A program made the translations under genes and the position numbers. DNA of 64,000 nt from JAVBKX01 sp031553835. Its GTDB lineage: Bacteria; Bacteroidota; Bacteroidia; Bacteroidales; Azobacteroidaceae. The stretch is from positions 107,866 through 171,865 of the forward strand of contig JAVBKX010000023.1 in assembly GCA_031553835.1 (NCBI GenBank), read 5' to 3'. The notes beneath the pieces were generated by a model, which was given only the letters and a program-made list of their open reading frames with translations, was not told the origin of the DNA and searched no databases. Positions 16,182 through 24,973 of this stretch are shown piece after piece (position 1 is the stretch's first letter; each line of letters starts with the position of its first letter).

Positions 16182-17015
16182 TCAACATTTAAAATTTGTT
16201 TCCATTTGGTAAACAATTTTTTTTACCTCGTCTGCCCACTCTTGTGGCGATTTTGAAGAATCGAAAGTTTGCCAGCGAATTGGTTTGCCAAACCGGATTG
16301 TGAACGTCGAACCTTTGGCTTTGAACATTTCACGGGGCAAAAATAACATTTCTAAATTAAATTTTATATTGAAAAATTTTCTAAAATTAGCTAACCGGTA
16401 AAAGAAATTGGAATTGCGCGCTTTGAAATAAACCGGAATAATATCGCGTTTATACTCTATTGATTTGATAATGAACATTTTTTTCCATTCCGGATCGCCA
16501 ATTTTTCCGTTTTGTCTGCGAGAGCACAATCCGGCCGGAAAGGTAATAATTTGGTTGTCGGAAATAAAAGCGTCATTAATGGCTTGCACGCCTGCTTTTG
16601 CCTGGCCTCCATGTTTGTTGATCGGAACGAAGATTGGTTGCAGGGGTTGAATGAAATACAATAAATCATTTACCAGGTATTTGATATTCCCATTGTATTT
16701 TTCTCCAAGAATGGCGGAAAGACAGATTCCATCGAGTCCTCCGAGCGGATGATTGGATGCAAAAATAAATTTTTGATCATTCTCAGGAATATTTTCATCA
16801 CCTTCCAATTGCAACTTGATGTCAAAATAAGCGACCGCATTTTGCATCGTTTTTACACCGGTTTCCAGACCGTTACCCCGCAGGAAAATATTGAGCTGAT
16901 CCTGGCAAATCAACTTGGATAATCCGTTGATTAACCATTGAGGAACCTTTCGCCCCAATGCTTTCGTTTTAATAATTTGATCCAGATCAATTTGAAAAAC
17001 CGCAGAATAAGCCAT
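16182..17015 (-). CDS. glsA: PlsC-type O-acyltransferase, GlsA-like
   Basis: The protein has 277 residues from the ATG at 17015; an upstream TTG at 17033 is less likely. The acyltransferase block reads FASNHPLGGLDGICLS, with His and Asp separated by five residues rather than the usual four, a form I associate with this Bacteroidota subgroup. Later blocks are PIFVPINKHGGQAKAG and ITFPAGLCSRRQNG, the substrate-binding FPEG equivalent. It sits in an operon mscS-glsA-glsB (gaps of 27 and 3 nt) and is inferred to complete glycine lipid by O-acylation. Confidence 0.82.
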   Translation of the reverse strand: MAYSAVFQIDLDQIIKTKALGRKVPQWLINGLSKLICQDQLNIFLRGNGLETGVKTMQNAVAYFDIKLQLEGDENIPENDQKFIFASNHPLGGLDGICLSAILGEKYNGNIKYLVNDLLYFIQPLQPIFVPINKHGGQAKAGVQAINDAFISDNQIITFPAGLCSRRQNGKIGDPEWKKMFIIKSIEYKRDIIPVYFKARNSNFFYRLANFRKFFNIKFNLEMLFLPREMFKAKGSTFTIRFGKPIRWQTFDSSKSPQEWADEVKKIVYQMETNFKC

Positions 17016-17042
17016 GTTTTTGTATAAGCGCAAAATTCAATT

Positions 17043-17873
17043 TTAATTACCTTTAGCCATGTGTATCGTCATTTGAGGAAATGGAATTTCGATATTCTCT
17101 TCCGCAAAAATTTTGTACACTTTTTCATTCAGATCAAAATACACATTCCAGTAGTCTTCTTTTGCAGTCCATATACGAATCACAATATCAACAGAACTTT
17201 GGTTCAATTTATGCAACGCAACAAAAGGCTCCGGTTCCTGCAATATCCGCCGGTCTTCATGGATAATCCGCTCAACGTGCCTTTTAGCGCGGTCATAATC
17301 TTGCCCGTACGCAATTCCGATAATCAGTTCCACACGGCGGTTGGTCTGATGAGAGTAGTTCATGATTACCCCGGTCGAAAGACCTCCATTGGGAATAATG
17401 ATCGTTTTATTGTCTGGAGTTGTCAAAATAGTATTAAAAATTTGAATTTCCTTCACAGTGCCTGACTGGTTGAGCGCTTCTATAAAATCGCCAACCCGGT
17501 AAGGTTTGAAAAGGAGAATCATCACTCCTCCCGCGAAATTTTGCAAAGTACCGCTCAATGCCATACCGATTGCCACTCCGGCTGAGGCCAACAACGCGAC
17601 AAAAGAGCTGTTATTGATTCCCAATATATTGATGATCACAATAATGAGAGTCGCCATGAGACTGATTTTAATCAAGCTCATCAGAAAACTTTCTACCGAA
17701 GGTTCAAACTCTTTTTTATCAAAGAACTTCTTTATAATCCGGTTGACTATATTTATTAATTTTTTTCCTACCCAATAGACAACGATAGCTACTACTAATT
17801 TTCCTCCAAAACTGATTCCTGCGTCAATCAATTTTTGCAATAAACCGTCCAACGATACAAAAGAGAAATCCAT
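17043..17873 (-). CDS. Small-conductance mechanosensitive channel, MscS family
   Basis: The protein has 276 residues. It has three N-terminal membrane segments (about 18-40, 60-85 and 88-115). The third carries the Gly/Ala-rich pore pattern ALLASAGVAIGMALSGTLQNFAGG. Then come the beta domain (PYRVGDFIEALNQSGTVKEI, TIIIPNG) and a mixed C-terminal domain. It would release solutes under osmotic downshock. It is the first gene of the operon with the glycine-lipid acyltransferases, linking membrane tension and membrane lipid composition. The -7 box at 17891-17898 fits the ATG at 17873. Confidence 0.93.
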   Translation of the reverse strand: MDFSFVSLDGLLQKLIDAGISFGGKLVVAIVVYWVGKKLINIVNRIIKKFFDKKEFEPSVESFLMSLIKISLMATLIIVIINILGINNSSFVALLASAGVAIGMALSGTLQNFAGGVMILLFKPYRVGDFIEALNQSGTVKEIQIFNTILTTPDNKTIIIPNGGLSTGVIMNYSHQTNRRVELIIGIAYGQDYDRAKRHVERIIHEDRRILQEPEPFVALHKLNQSSVDIVIRIWTAKEDYWNVYFDLNEKVYKIFAEENIEIPFPQMTIHMAKGN

Positions 17874-17890
17874 ATTATGAAATTTGATAC

Positions 17891-17898
17891 AAAGATAT
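17891..17898 (-). promoter_or_regulatory. -7 box (TATCTTTG) of the mscS-glsA-glsB operon
   Basis: Exact TAnnTTTG match on the minus strand 17 nt before the mscS ATG. Confidence 0.55.
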
Positions 17899-17949
17899 AG
17901 CTTTTTGAAAAAACTTTTTTAAGAATCGGTAATATTTCAAATATCTTGT

Positions 17950-17957
17950 TACCTTTG
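17950..17957 (+). promoter_or_regulatory. -7 box (TACCTTTG) of the TPR/PD40 gene
   Basis: Exact TAnnTTTG match 14 nt before the ATG at 17972, divergent from the mscS promoter. Confidence 0.5.
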
Positions 17958-17971
17958 GATTTGAAATTTTA

Positions 17972-19396
17972 ATGAACGAAAGAATGAAACGTTTGATAGG
18001 TTTACTGTTGTTTTTGGTCTGTTGCCTTGAGGCATCGACACAAACACCCGTTGAAGCCAAAAAACTTTATGATGCCGGAAAATATGCTCAGGTAAAGCCG
18101 TACTATGAGCAACAAGTAAAGAAAACACCTAACAATGCGGAATATAATCTGTATTATGGAATATGCCTGAAAGAAACCGGCGATTTGAAAAATTCGGAGA
18201 AATACCTGCGCATGGCTTATACTAAAAAGAAAGTGGAAGCGTATCCCGAATTGGCTGAATTATATTATATGCAGTATAATTTTGCAGAGGCAGTATCGGT
18301 GTATGAAGCTTATTTGAACTTATTGAAACCCAATCAGGGAGTCGAGAAATTGCGGGTGGAAAAATGCATGAATCAGACGAAAAACGCCGACCGGATGTTG
18401 AAATTTTGCGAAGATATTCAGATTATCGATAGCGTGATCGTTGATAAAGCCGATTTTTTAGATGCTTATCACTTGAGCAATACATCCGGTAGTTTAGGTT
18501 ACCGGGAGGACGGTTCGGTATTCTATGAAAATCAGTTGCGCGATAAACGTTACTATTCTTTGTATTCCGGAAAAGGTCAACCGGCGCAGTTATACTCGCA
18601 ACAGAAATATTCGGATGAATGGACAGAGCAAAATTTGTTGCAGATTCCCGGCGCAGATAGTGGCGATCAAAAATATCCCTTTGTAATGCCGGATGGAGTA
18701 ACGCTGTACTTTGCTTCTACGGGAGAACAATCGATCGGAGGATACGATTTGTTTGTAACACGCTACAATTCGTCCAACAATACCTACTATATTCCGGAAC
18801 ATCTTGGGATGCCTTTTAATTCGATTTACAACGATTATATGCTGGCGATTGATGAGTTTAACGGAATTGGTTATTTTGCTACCGATAGAAGAATGAAACA
18901 GGGTGCTGTGGTCATTTATACATTTATACCCAATGAAGAAAAAGCCATTCTCAGTAATAAACCGGGAGAGGAGTTGAAACGAAGAGCGCAGATCGTATCG
19001 ATTCGAGAATCATGGAAGCCGGGGCAGAATTATTATGGATTATTAAACGATGTCAAAAAAACATTGCAACAAGAAGCCAGACAGGAACAACGTGACTTTG
19101 TGTTTGTTATTAATGATAATCTTGTCTATTACAGTTTAGATGATTTTCGGGATATAATGGCTCGGGAAACTTATGCTCAGGCTTTAGCGTTAAAGAATAA
19201 AGAATCTTTGCTGGCCAGGCAACTGGACGAAGACCGGCTGACTTATGCAAAGGGAAGTAATGCGAAAAAGAAAATGGTATCGGCTTCCATATTGTCGAAT
19301 GAAGCAAAATTAGAAGCCATGGCTACAGATTATGAGCAATTAATAACGAAAGCCAGGAATGCAGAGATCAAATCTTTGAAAAACAATAAAAAATAA
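17972..19396 (+). CDS. Exported TPR and PD40 (WD40-like) repeat protein
   Basis: The protein has 474 residues. The signal peptide is RLIGLLLFLVCCLEASTQT. TPR-like helices follow (KLYDAGKYAQVKPYYEQQV, YNLYYGICLKETGDLKNSE, YYMQYNFAEAVSVYEAYL). A propeller-like region around 200-320 has PFVMPDGVTLYFASTGEQSI and GYDLFVTRYNS, the PD40 signature. Such proteins often accompany OmpA-like or T9SS envelope machinery in Bacteroidota. No OmpA domain is present. The C-terminal 100 residues are charged and helical. A second ATG at 17984 is also a reasonable start. Confidence 0.8.
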   Translation: MNERMKRLIGLLLFLVCCLEASTQTPVEAKKLYDAGKYAQVKPYYEQQVKKTPNNAEYNLYYGICLKETGDLKNSEKYLRMAYTKKKVEAYPELAELYYMQYNFAEAVSVYEAYLNLLKPNQGVEKLRVEKCMNQTKNADRMLKFCEDIQIIDSVIVDKADFLDAYHLSNTSGSLGYREDGSVFYENQLRDKRYYSLYSGKGQPAQLYSQQKYSDEWTEQNLLQIPGADSGDQKYPFVMPDGVTLYFASTGEQSIGGYDLFVTRYNSSNNTYYIPEHLGMPFNSIYNDYMLAIDEFNGIGYFATDRRMKQGAVVIYTFIPNEEKAILSNKPGEELKRRAQIVSIRESWKPGQNYYGLLNDVKKTLQQEARQEQRDFVFVINDNLVYYSLDDFRDIMARETYAQALALKNKESLLARQLDEDRLTYAKGSNAKKKMVSASILSNEAKLEAMATDYEQLITKARNAEIKSLKNNKK

Positions 19397-19415
19397 TTTG
19401 TTAATTTTGTGAACT

Positions 19416-19892
19416 ATGGGTTTTGAAATTGCTATCGTTGCTATATTGCTGTTTATTGGTATTGTACTGATTCTGGTTGAAATATTTTTTCTGCCGGGGA
19501 TTACCCTTGCTGCTATTGGCGGAGTATTATTTACAGCAGCCGGATTGTGGTTTGCGTATGCCCGCATCAGCGCAACGGCAGGTCATATCTCATTAATAGC
19601 TGGTCTTGTGCTGTTTGGAGTCGGCTTTCTGTATTTAGTAAAATCCAAAGCATTGGATAAAATTGCACTCAATACCAATGTCGAATCCACTATCGCAGAT
19701 AAAGAAATACTTAAAATACATCAGGGCGACCATGGCGTTACGCTGTCGCGATTAAATCCGATAGGAAAAGTAAAAGTAAACGATATAGTAGTGGAGGCAA
19801 AAACATTAGATACATTTATAGACGAAGGAGTTACTATAACCGTCTTGAAAGTGTTTCCTACACAAGTAATCGTAAAGGAACTTGCGTTGTAA
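19416..19892 (+). CDS. NfeD family membrane protein
   Basis: The protein has 158 residues: two or three membrane helices (4-30, 31-52 and 58-78; LLFIGIVLILVEIFFLPG is characteristic of NfeD), then a small C-terminal OB-fold domain (GVTLSRLNPIGKVKVNDIVVEA). It lacks the N-terminal ClpP-like protease of long NfeD proteins. NfeD proteins pair with flotillin/stomatin proteins; the next gene, 63 nt downstream, is floA, so the two probably form a membrane-organising complex. Confidence 0.93.
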   Translation: MGFEIAIVAILLFIGIVLILVEIFFLPGITLAAIGGVLFTAAGLWFAYARISATAGHISLIAGLVLFGVGFLYLVKSKALDKIALNTNVESTIADKEILKIHQGDHGVTLSRLNPIGKVKVNDIVVEAKTLDTFIDEGVTITVLKVFPTQVIVKELAL

Positions 19893-19955
19893 TGTCTTAA
19901 TTCTAACATCTTAATACTTGTGATTTGATACTTAATTCTAAATAAATATACAATT

Positions 19956-20954
19956 ATGGGTTCTTCATTTATTTTAGTAGCTATAATCGTTGCGGCGATT
20001 ATCCTGCTGTCTATTTTTTTCTATTATGTGCCTTTCAACTTATGGATTTCGGCAAAGGCATCGGGAGTACACATCTCCCTTCTCCAGTTATTTCTGATGC
20101 GGATACGGAAAGTGCCGCCTCCCGTTATTGTCAATGCGATGATCGAAGCGCATAAAGCCGGTTTGAAAGAAATGCGGCGCGACGATCTGGAATCTCTTTA
20201 TTTGTCGGGCGGACATGTGGAGAAAGTGGTTCATGCTTTAGTTTCGGCTTCCAAAGCGAACATCGATTTGTCGTATCAGATGGCGACAGCAATCGACCTG
20301 GCGGGGAGGGATGTATTGCAAGCGGTACAGATGTCGGTTAATCCTAAAGTAATTGATACTCCTCCGGTGGCCGCTGTATCTAAAGATGGTATTCAGTTGA
20401 TTGCAAAAGCTCGTGTAACTGTTCGTACCAACATCAAGCAATTGGTAGGAGGTGCCGGTGAGGAAACTGTATTAGCCCGGGTAGGAGAAGGTATTGTGTC
20501 TTCTATCGGTTCGTCCGAAAACCATAAGACCGTATTGGAAAATCCTGATTCCATCTCCAAATTAGTACTAAAAAAAGGGTTGGATGCCGGAACTGCATTT
20601 GAAATCTTATCCATTGATATTGCGGATATTGATATAGGTAAAAATATCGGAGCGGTGTTGCAAATGGATCAGGCGCAAGCAGATAAGAATATTGCTCAAG
20701 CCAAAGCTGAAGAGCGGAGGGCGATGGCTGTTGCCACCGAGCAGGAAATGAAAGCCAAAGCACAGGAAGCGAGAGCGAAAGTAATTGAAGCAGAAGCAGA
20801 AGTGCCAAAAGCAATGGCCGAAGCTTTTCGGAATGGAAATTTGGGAATAATGGATTATTACCGGATGAAAAACATCCAGGCGGATACCGAAATGCGGGAG
20901 ACTATCGCTAAACCGACCTCTTCTTCATCGCAAGGTAAACCGACTAAAAGCTAA
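19956..20954 (+). CDS. floA: Flotillin-like protein FloA
   Basis: The protein has 332 residues: an N-terminal hydrophobic anchor (about 5-28), a SPFH/PHB domain (VSKDGIQLIAKARVTVRTNI and RVGEGIVSSIGS), and a C-terminal helical region rich in Ala, Glu and Lys (QAKAEERRAMAVATEQEMKA) for oligomerisation. This matches bacterial FloA in length and layout. It organises membrane microdomains. It follows nfeD on the same strand and converges with a small membrane-protein gene, overlapping it by 4 nt. Confidence 0.95.
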   Translation: MGSSFILVAIIVAAIILLSIFFYYVPFNLWISAKASGVHISLLQLFLMRIRKVPPPVIVNAMIEAHKAGLKEMRRDDLESLYLSGGHVEKVVHALVSASKANIDLSYQMATAIDLAGRDVLQAVQMSVNPKVIDTPPVAAVSKDGIQLIAKARVTVRTNIKQLVGGAGEETVLARVGEGIVSSIGSSENHKTVLENPDSISKLVLKKGLDAGTAFEILSIDIADIDIGKNIGAVLQMDQAQADKNIAQAKAEERRAMAVATEQEMKAKAQEARAKVIEAEAEVPKAMAEAFRNGNLGIMDYYRMKNIQADTEMRETIAKPTSSSSQGKPTKS

Positions 20955-21223
20955 AATAAGTAACAAATAGCATAGTCGATAAGTGTCATACAAATGAAGC
21001 TAATTAAAAATGTGTCTTCATCAGAGTTTCCATGCTGTTTTTCAGAAGCATAAAAAAATACAAAAGTCAAAAGCATGAAGAGCAAGTTGATTAATAATAA
21101 TACAATTAATAGAGAGGTTGATACAACTTCCGCTCCGATGTCTTTTACTCTGACAACACTTGGTAGAACAAATGGAGATACAAGTGTTGCTATGATATAG
21201 ATAATACGATAAAATATTAGCAT
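20951..21223 (-). CDS. Small integral membrane protein of unknown function
   Basis: The protein has 90 residues from the ATG at 21223 and about three hydrophobic helices (LIFYRIIYIIATLVSPFVL, LLIVLLLINLLFMLLTFVFF, ISFICMTLIDYAICYLF) with a short charged loop EKQHGNSDED. An in-frame ATG at 21256 is rejected because the -7 box TACATTTG (21254-21261) overlaps it. No family was recognised. Confidence 0.6.
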   Translation of the reverse strand: MLIFYRIIYIIATLVSPFVLPSVVRVKDIGAEVVSTSLLIVLLLINLLFMLLTFVFFYASEKQHGNSDEDTFLISFICMTLIDYAICYLF

Positions 21224-21253
21224 TAGCAGACTTCGTAGTATTAAATAGATGCG

Positions 21254-21261
21254 CAAATGTA
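21254..21261 (-). promoter_or_regulatory. -7 box (TACATTTG) that sets the start of the small membrane protein
   Basis: Exact TAnnTTTG match on the minus strand. Transcription would begin near 21247, so the downstream ATG at 21223 is the usable start. Confidence 0.5.
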
Positions 21262-21289
21262 ATATATTTTAGTAAATTAGCAAAAAAAA

Positions 21290-22159
21290 ATGAAAAGAAT
21301 TATTCCGCCCGATCAATTTCCTGTCAATAATGATAATTCGGTATTTCATTTACACATAACACCTGATCAGTTGGCTGATCGGGTGTTATTGGTAGGAGAC
21401 CCTTCCCGAACAGCGGCGATAGCAGCTTATTTTGATACCATTGAATTGGATCAGCAAAACAGGGAATTCCGGGTTATAACAGGAATGTATAAAGGAAAAC
21501 GAATTACTGCATTATCGCACGGTATCGGTTGTGATAATATTGATATTGTAGTTACGGAATTGGACGCCTTGGTTAATGTCGATTTGAAAACAAGGACGGT
21601 GAATGATTCTTTACGTCAATTGACTTTGGTGCGTATCGGAACATCCGGAGGTTTGCAAGCATTTTGTCCGATTGGTTCGTATGTTGTATCGGAACTCTCT
21701 ATGGGTATGGATGGTTTGATGTATTTTTACGAACAAGGAGAATCTGTTTGTAATTCGGAGTTGTCTTCCCGCTTTGTGGAACATACGCAATGGAATTCCC
21801 GGTTGGCGAAGCCTTACTTTGTTCAGGCCAATTCAGAATTGGTGGATCGTATCGGATTTGATATGATCAAAGGCATAACTTGTTCGGCCAGCGGATTTTA
21901 TGGGCCGCAAGGTCGTTATGTCCGTTTGCCTTTGGCTGATTCTCGTCAAAACGCTTTTTTGGAATCCTTTGAATACCAGGGACGGAAGATTTGTAATTAC
22001 GAAATGGAAAGCGCAGCCTTGTCCGGATTATCTGCTATGATGGGACATAAAGCCATGACTGTTTGCCTGATTATTGCCGGACGGTATTCCGGCAATATGA
22101 ATACAAATTATCAATCTTCATTGGATGATTTAATTGTCAAAGTATTAGATAGAATTTAA
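21290..22159 (+). CDS. Nucleoside phosphorylase (uridine phosphorylase-like)
   Basis: The protein has 289 residues of the NP-I family. Motifs are RVLLVGDPSRTAAIAAYFD near the N-terminus, with the phosphate-binding GDP-x-R, then THALSHGIG-type ITALSHGIGCDNIDI, VRIGTSGGLQ near 117-126, and NYEMESAALSGLSA near 238-251 with the ribose-binding EMES. It would split uridine or a related nucleoside with phosphate, for pyrimidine salvage. It overlaps the convergent glycoside hydrolase gene by 4 nt at the 3' ends. Confidence 0.92.
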   Translation: MKRIIPPDQFPVNNDNSVFHLHITPDQLADRVLLVGDPSRTAAIAAYFDTIELDQQNREFRVITGMYKGKRITALSHGIGCDNIDIVVTELDALVNVDLKTRTVNDSLRQLTLVRIGTSGGLQAFCPIGSYVVSELSMGMDGLMYFYEQGESVCNSELSSRFVEHTQWNSRLAKPYFVQANSELVDRIGFDMIKGITCSASGFYGPQGRYVRLPLADSRQNAFLESFEYQGRKICNYEMESAALSGLSAMMGHKAMTVCLIIAGRYSGNMNTNYQSSLDDLIVKVLDRI

Positions 22160-23403
22160 TTAGAAATGTTCCTTTCAGGCAATTTGGAATCATACTGTTG
22201 GCTTCCGCTTATCCACTTTTTCGCTTCACCGACTAACCAAAGATAGAAATCACTGTCTAATTCATTTTCGATACCAACAAATCGCATATTTCCGTTGAGA
22301 GGAAGTTCATTTTCTGTTGCGCATTTGAAGATGGCTGTACCTTCGTCAATTTCATCAAACATAGCTACGTACAACATTTCAGCTCCTGCTGCTTTAGCGC
22401 CGGCGACTTGTTTCCATAGGAATTCTCCTTTGAGCCGGGGAATTTGATCGATAATTGCTTTGTTTTGCCTCATATTTCCCCAACTGAAACCGGGAAATAC
22501 CAATGGAACATAGTCGATCTGATGTTGTTTGCACCATTGAAAATCCTTTTTCAAAGTTTGTGAGGCAACTTTCTTGTATGTTTTCGAATCGTATCGACCC
22601 ACGGCCCACGGCATGATAATATCCGCTTTTTGAATTAATGCATGTAATTGAGGATCGTTTTCGGTATCATTTCCCCAAGATCTCCAATAATACGGAATCC
22701 CTAACATCAGAGCACAATTCCCGGCTTTGGAGATTTGATCCACTAAATAATCGGTATTTTGAATCGAATAGTGGCGTTTGTCATTAAATCCAATACCCCA
22801 AATGGCGAGTAATGGTTTCCCATTATGATGTAAATAAGTTGGATTTTCATTGGAGTCAAACAATGCAAAAAGCGATTGTAATTCCAGCCAATCCTGTACC
22901 ACCAAATCCATGTCTTCCGGTTTGGATCCGCTCAGGTCGTACATGATGCAAATAGCCCGGTTGTATTTTTTTGCCGCTTTCAAGGCATTTTGCAATACCT
23001 GGTTGAAATGCCGTTTTCCGGCCGGCCGTTTGACTTCTCCTATAAATCGTTGCATAAATACACCATCCAATCCGTATTCTTTCATCCATTTGAAATGAAG
23101 ATCCACAGTTTCTTCATCGTAAGGGCTGAATAACGGAGCATTGCGGCCATCGGCGAAAAAGAAAGGCGAAGGGTACGTTTTTGTATATTCGGTCATGTCT
23201 GGCCATAAATCTATGGTGCAATTTTCCGGACCAAAACCATTTTTCCCCTGGTAATGATACCAACCCCGGTGAGAATTATCACCTTCGGCGGCAAACCAAC
23301 CTTGATAACCAGCCATTACTAATCCTTTGTAAGAGGAATATTGTTGCGCTCCTGCCATTAAGAATGTAATTGAAACTACCAAAAATAAAAAATATTTTTT
23401 CAT
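22156..23403 (-). CDS. Secreted glycoside hydrolase, GH71/GH99-like
   Basis: The protein has 415 residues: signal peptide (YFLFLVVSITFLMAGAQ), then VMAGYQGWFAAEGDNSHRGW, typical of the GH71/99-like group, WPDMTEYTKTYPSPFFFADG, LHFKWMKEYGLDGVFMQRF, and a C-terminal MLYVAMFDEIDEGTAIFKC with acidic residues in the expected active-site region. GH99 enzymes act on alpha-mannosides; the substrate here is not determined. It is a single gene between a convergent phosphorylase and the divergent mnmE. No SusC/D pair is nearby. Confidence 0.85.
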   Translation of the reverse strand: MKKYFLFLVVSITFLMAGAQQYSSYKGLVMAGYQGWFAAEGDNSHRGWYHYQGKNGFGPENCTIDLWPDMTEYTKTYPSPFFFADGRNAPLFSPYDEETVDLHFKWMKEYGLDGVFMQRFIGEVKRPAGKRHFNQVLQNALKAAKKYNRAICIMYDLSGSKPEDMDLVVQDWLELQSLFALFDSNENPTYLHHNGKPLLAIWGIGFNDKRHYSIQNTDYLVDQISKAGNCALMLGIPYYWRSWGNDTENDPQLHALIQKADIIMPWAVGRYDSKTYKKVASQTLKKDFQWCKQHQIDYVPLVFPGFSWGNMRQNKAIIDQIPRLKGEFLWKQVAGAKAAGAEMLYVAMFDEIDEGTAIFKCATENELPLNGNMRFVGIENELDSDFYLWLVGEAKKWISGSQQYDSKLPERNISN

Positions 23404-23566
23404 GATTTTTATGATAAAAAATAAAATTAGATGTAAATATAGGATTACAGAATTAAGAAAAGCTTAATGTGGAATTAATATCGGTGTTAATGTGTGTTAA
23501 ATTAAATTTTGATAAGTGAAAATAGCGTATATTCGCGTATAACATTCTACCCAATATATTTTAATT

Positions 23567-24964
23567 ATGGATACAAATACGATCTGTGCAGTGTCCACTC
23601 CGGCAGGCCAGGGAGGAATTGCCGTGATACGGATTTCCGGGGAAAAATCTTTCGAGTATTGCGACCGGATTTTTGTTCCCGGTAAATCAGGCAGTAAGGT
23701 TGTCGATCAACCGGCCTATACTCTTCAATTCGGCACGATACAAAAAGATCAGGAAATAATCGATGAAGTATTGGTGGCGGCATTCCGCGCTCCCCACTCA
23801 TTTACCGGTGAAAATACGGTAGAAATCACATGTCATGGCTCTACATATATTCAGCAGGAAATCCAGAGATTACTTATCGCCAATGGTTGCCGGTTGGCAG
23901 CAGCGGGAGAATTTACCCAGCGCGCCTTTTTGAATGGGAAAATGGATTTGTCGCAGGCAGAAGCGGTTGCTGATCTGATCACAGCAGCTTCGTCGGCCTC
24001 TCACCGGTTGGCTATAAACCAAATGCGGGGAGGTTTTAGCAGCGAATTGTTGAAATTACGCAGTCAGTTACTCGATTTTGTTTCCCTGATAGAATTAGAA
24101 CTTGACTTTAGCGAAGAAGACGTAGAATTTGCCGATCGTCATAAATTGATAGTGTTGGCCGAAAATATTCAATCGATTATTCGACGATTGGCCAATTCGT
24201 TCAGTACAGGCAATGCAATTAAAAATGGGATTCCGGTAGCTATAGTCGGAGAGACCAATGCCGGAAAATCGACATTGTTGAATCATTTGTTGAATGAAGA
24301 ACGTGCGATTGTTTCGGAAATACATGGAACGACCCGTGATGTCATCGAAGATGTAGTGAATATCCATGGAATTTTGTTTCGGTTTATTGATACGGCCGGT
24401 ATTCGCGAGACCGGAGATGAAATCGAAACGATGGGTATTGAGCGAACATTTCGGAAGATAGAACAGGCTTCCATTGTCGTTTGGATGATTGATTCCACAC
24501 AGTTCAGTGAAAAAATCGATAAGATTGCCGATCAGATTGTGCCGCGTGTACAAGGTAAAAAATTAATTATTGTATTCAATAAAGTGGACAAGATTGATGC
24601 AGAAGAACAATTTATATTGGAAGAAGAATTTCTACCGGATGTAGAGGCTGTTCGCATTTATTTATCTGCGAAATTTAAGAAAAATACGGAAGAGCTTGAA
24701 AAAGCCTTACTTGCAGCCGCCAATCTGCCTGAATTGGGAGAGAATGATTTGGTTGTTACCAATTTGCACCATTTTGAAGCATTAACCCGGGCGCTGAGCG
24801 CCATCGACCGGGTAGTATCAGGTATTAATGATGGCATTTCCGGAGATTTTCTTAGTCAGGACATCCGTGAATGCATGCATTATCTGGGAGAAATTACAGG
24901 AGGAGAAATCACTACAGATGAAGTGTTGGGGAATATTTTCAGTAAATTTTGTGTGGGAAAGTGA
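23567..24964 (+). CDS. mnmE: tRNA uridine-5-carboxymethylaminomethyl modification GTPase MnmE
   Basis: The protein has 465 residues: N-terminal formyl-THF-binding domain (TICAVSTPAGQGGIAVIRIS, FTGENTVEITCHGS), helical domain, and an inserted G domain with GETNAGKSTLLNHLL (G1, near 227), GTTRD (G2), DTAG (G3) and FNKVD (G4). The C-terminus is FCVGK, giving the catalytic Cys-x-Gly-Lys. With MnmG it modifies the wobble uridine of several tRNAs. It is followed closely by the YhcG-type gene. Confidence 0.97.
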   Translation: MDTNTICAVSTPAGQGGIAVIRISGEKSFEYCDRIFVPGKSGSKVVDQPAYTLQFGTIQKDQEIIDEVLVAAFRAPHSFTGENTVEITCHGSTYIQQEIQRLLIANGCRLAAAGEFTQRAFLNGKMDLSQAEAVADLITAASSASHRLAINQMRGGFSSELLKLRSQLLDFVSLIELELDFSEEDVEFADRHKLIVLAENIQSIIRRLANSFSTGNAIKNGIPVAIVGETNAGKSTLLNHLLNEERAIVSEIHGTTRDVIEDVVNIHGILFRFIDTAGIRETGDEIETMGIERTFRKIEQASIVVWMIDSTQFSEKIDKIADQIVPRVQGKKLIIVFNKVDKIDAEEQFILEEEFLPDVEAVRIYLSAKFKKNTEELEKALLAAANLPELGENDLVVTNLHHFEALTRALSAIDRVVSGINDGISGDFLSQDIRECMHYLGEITGGEITTDEVLGNIFSKFCVGK

Positions 24965-24973
24965 AATTTGTTT

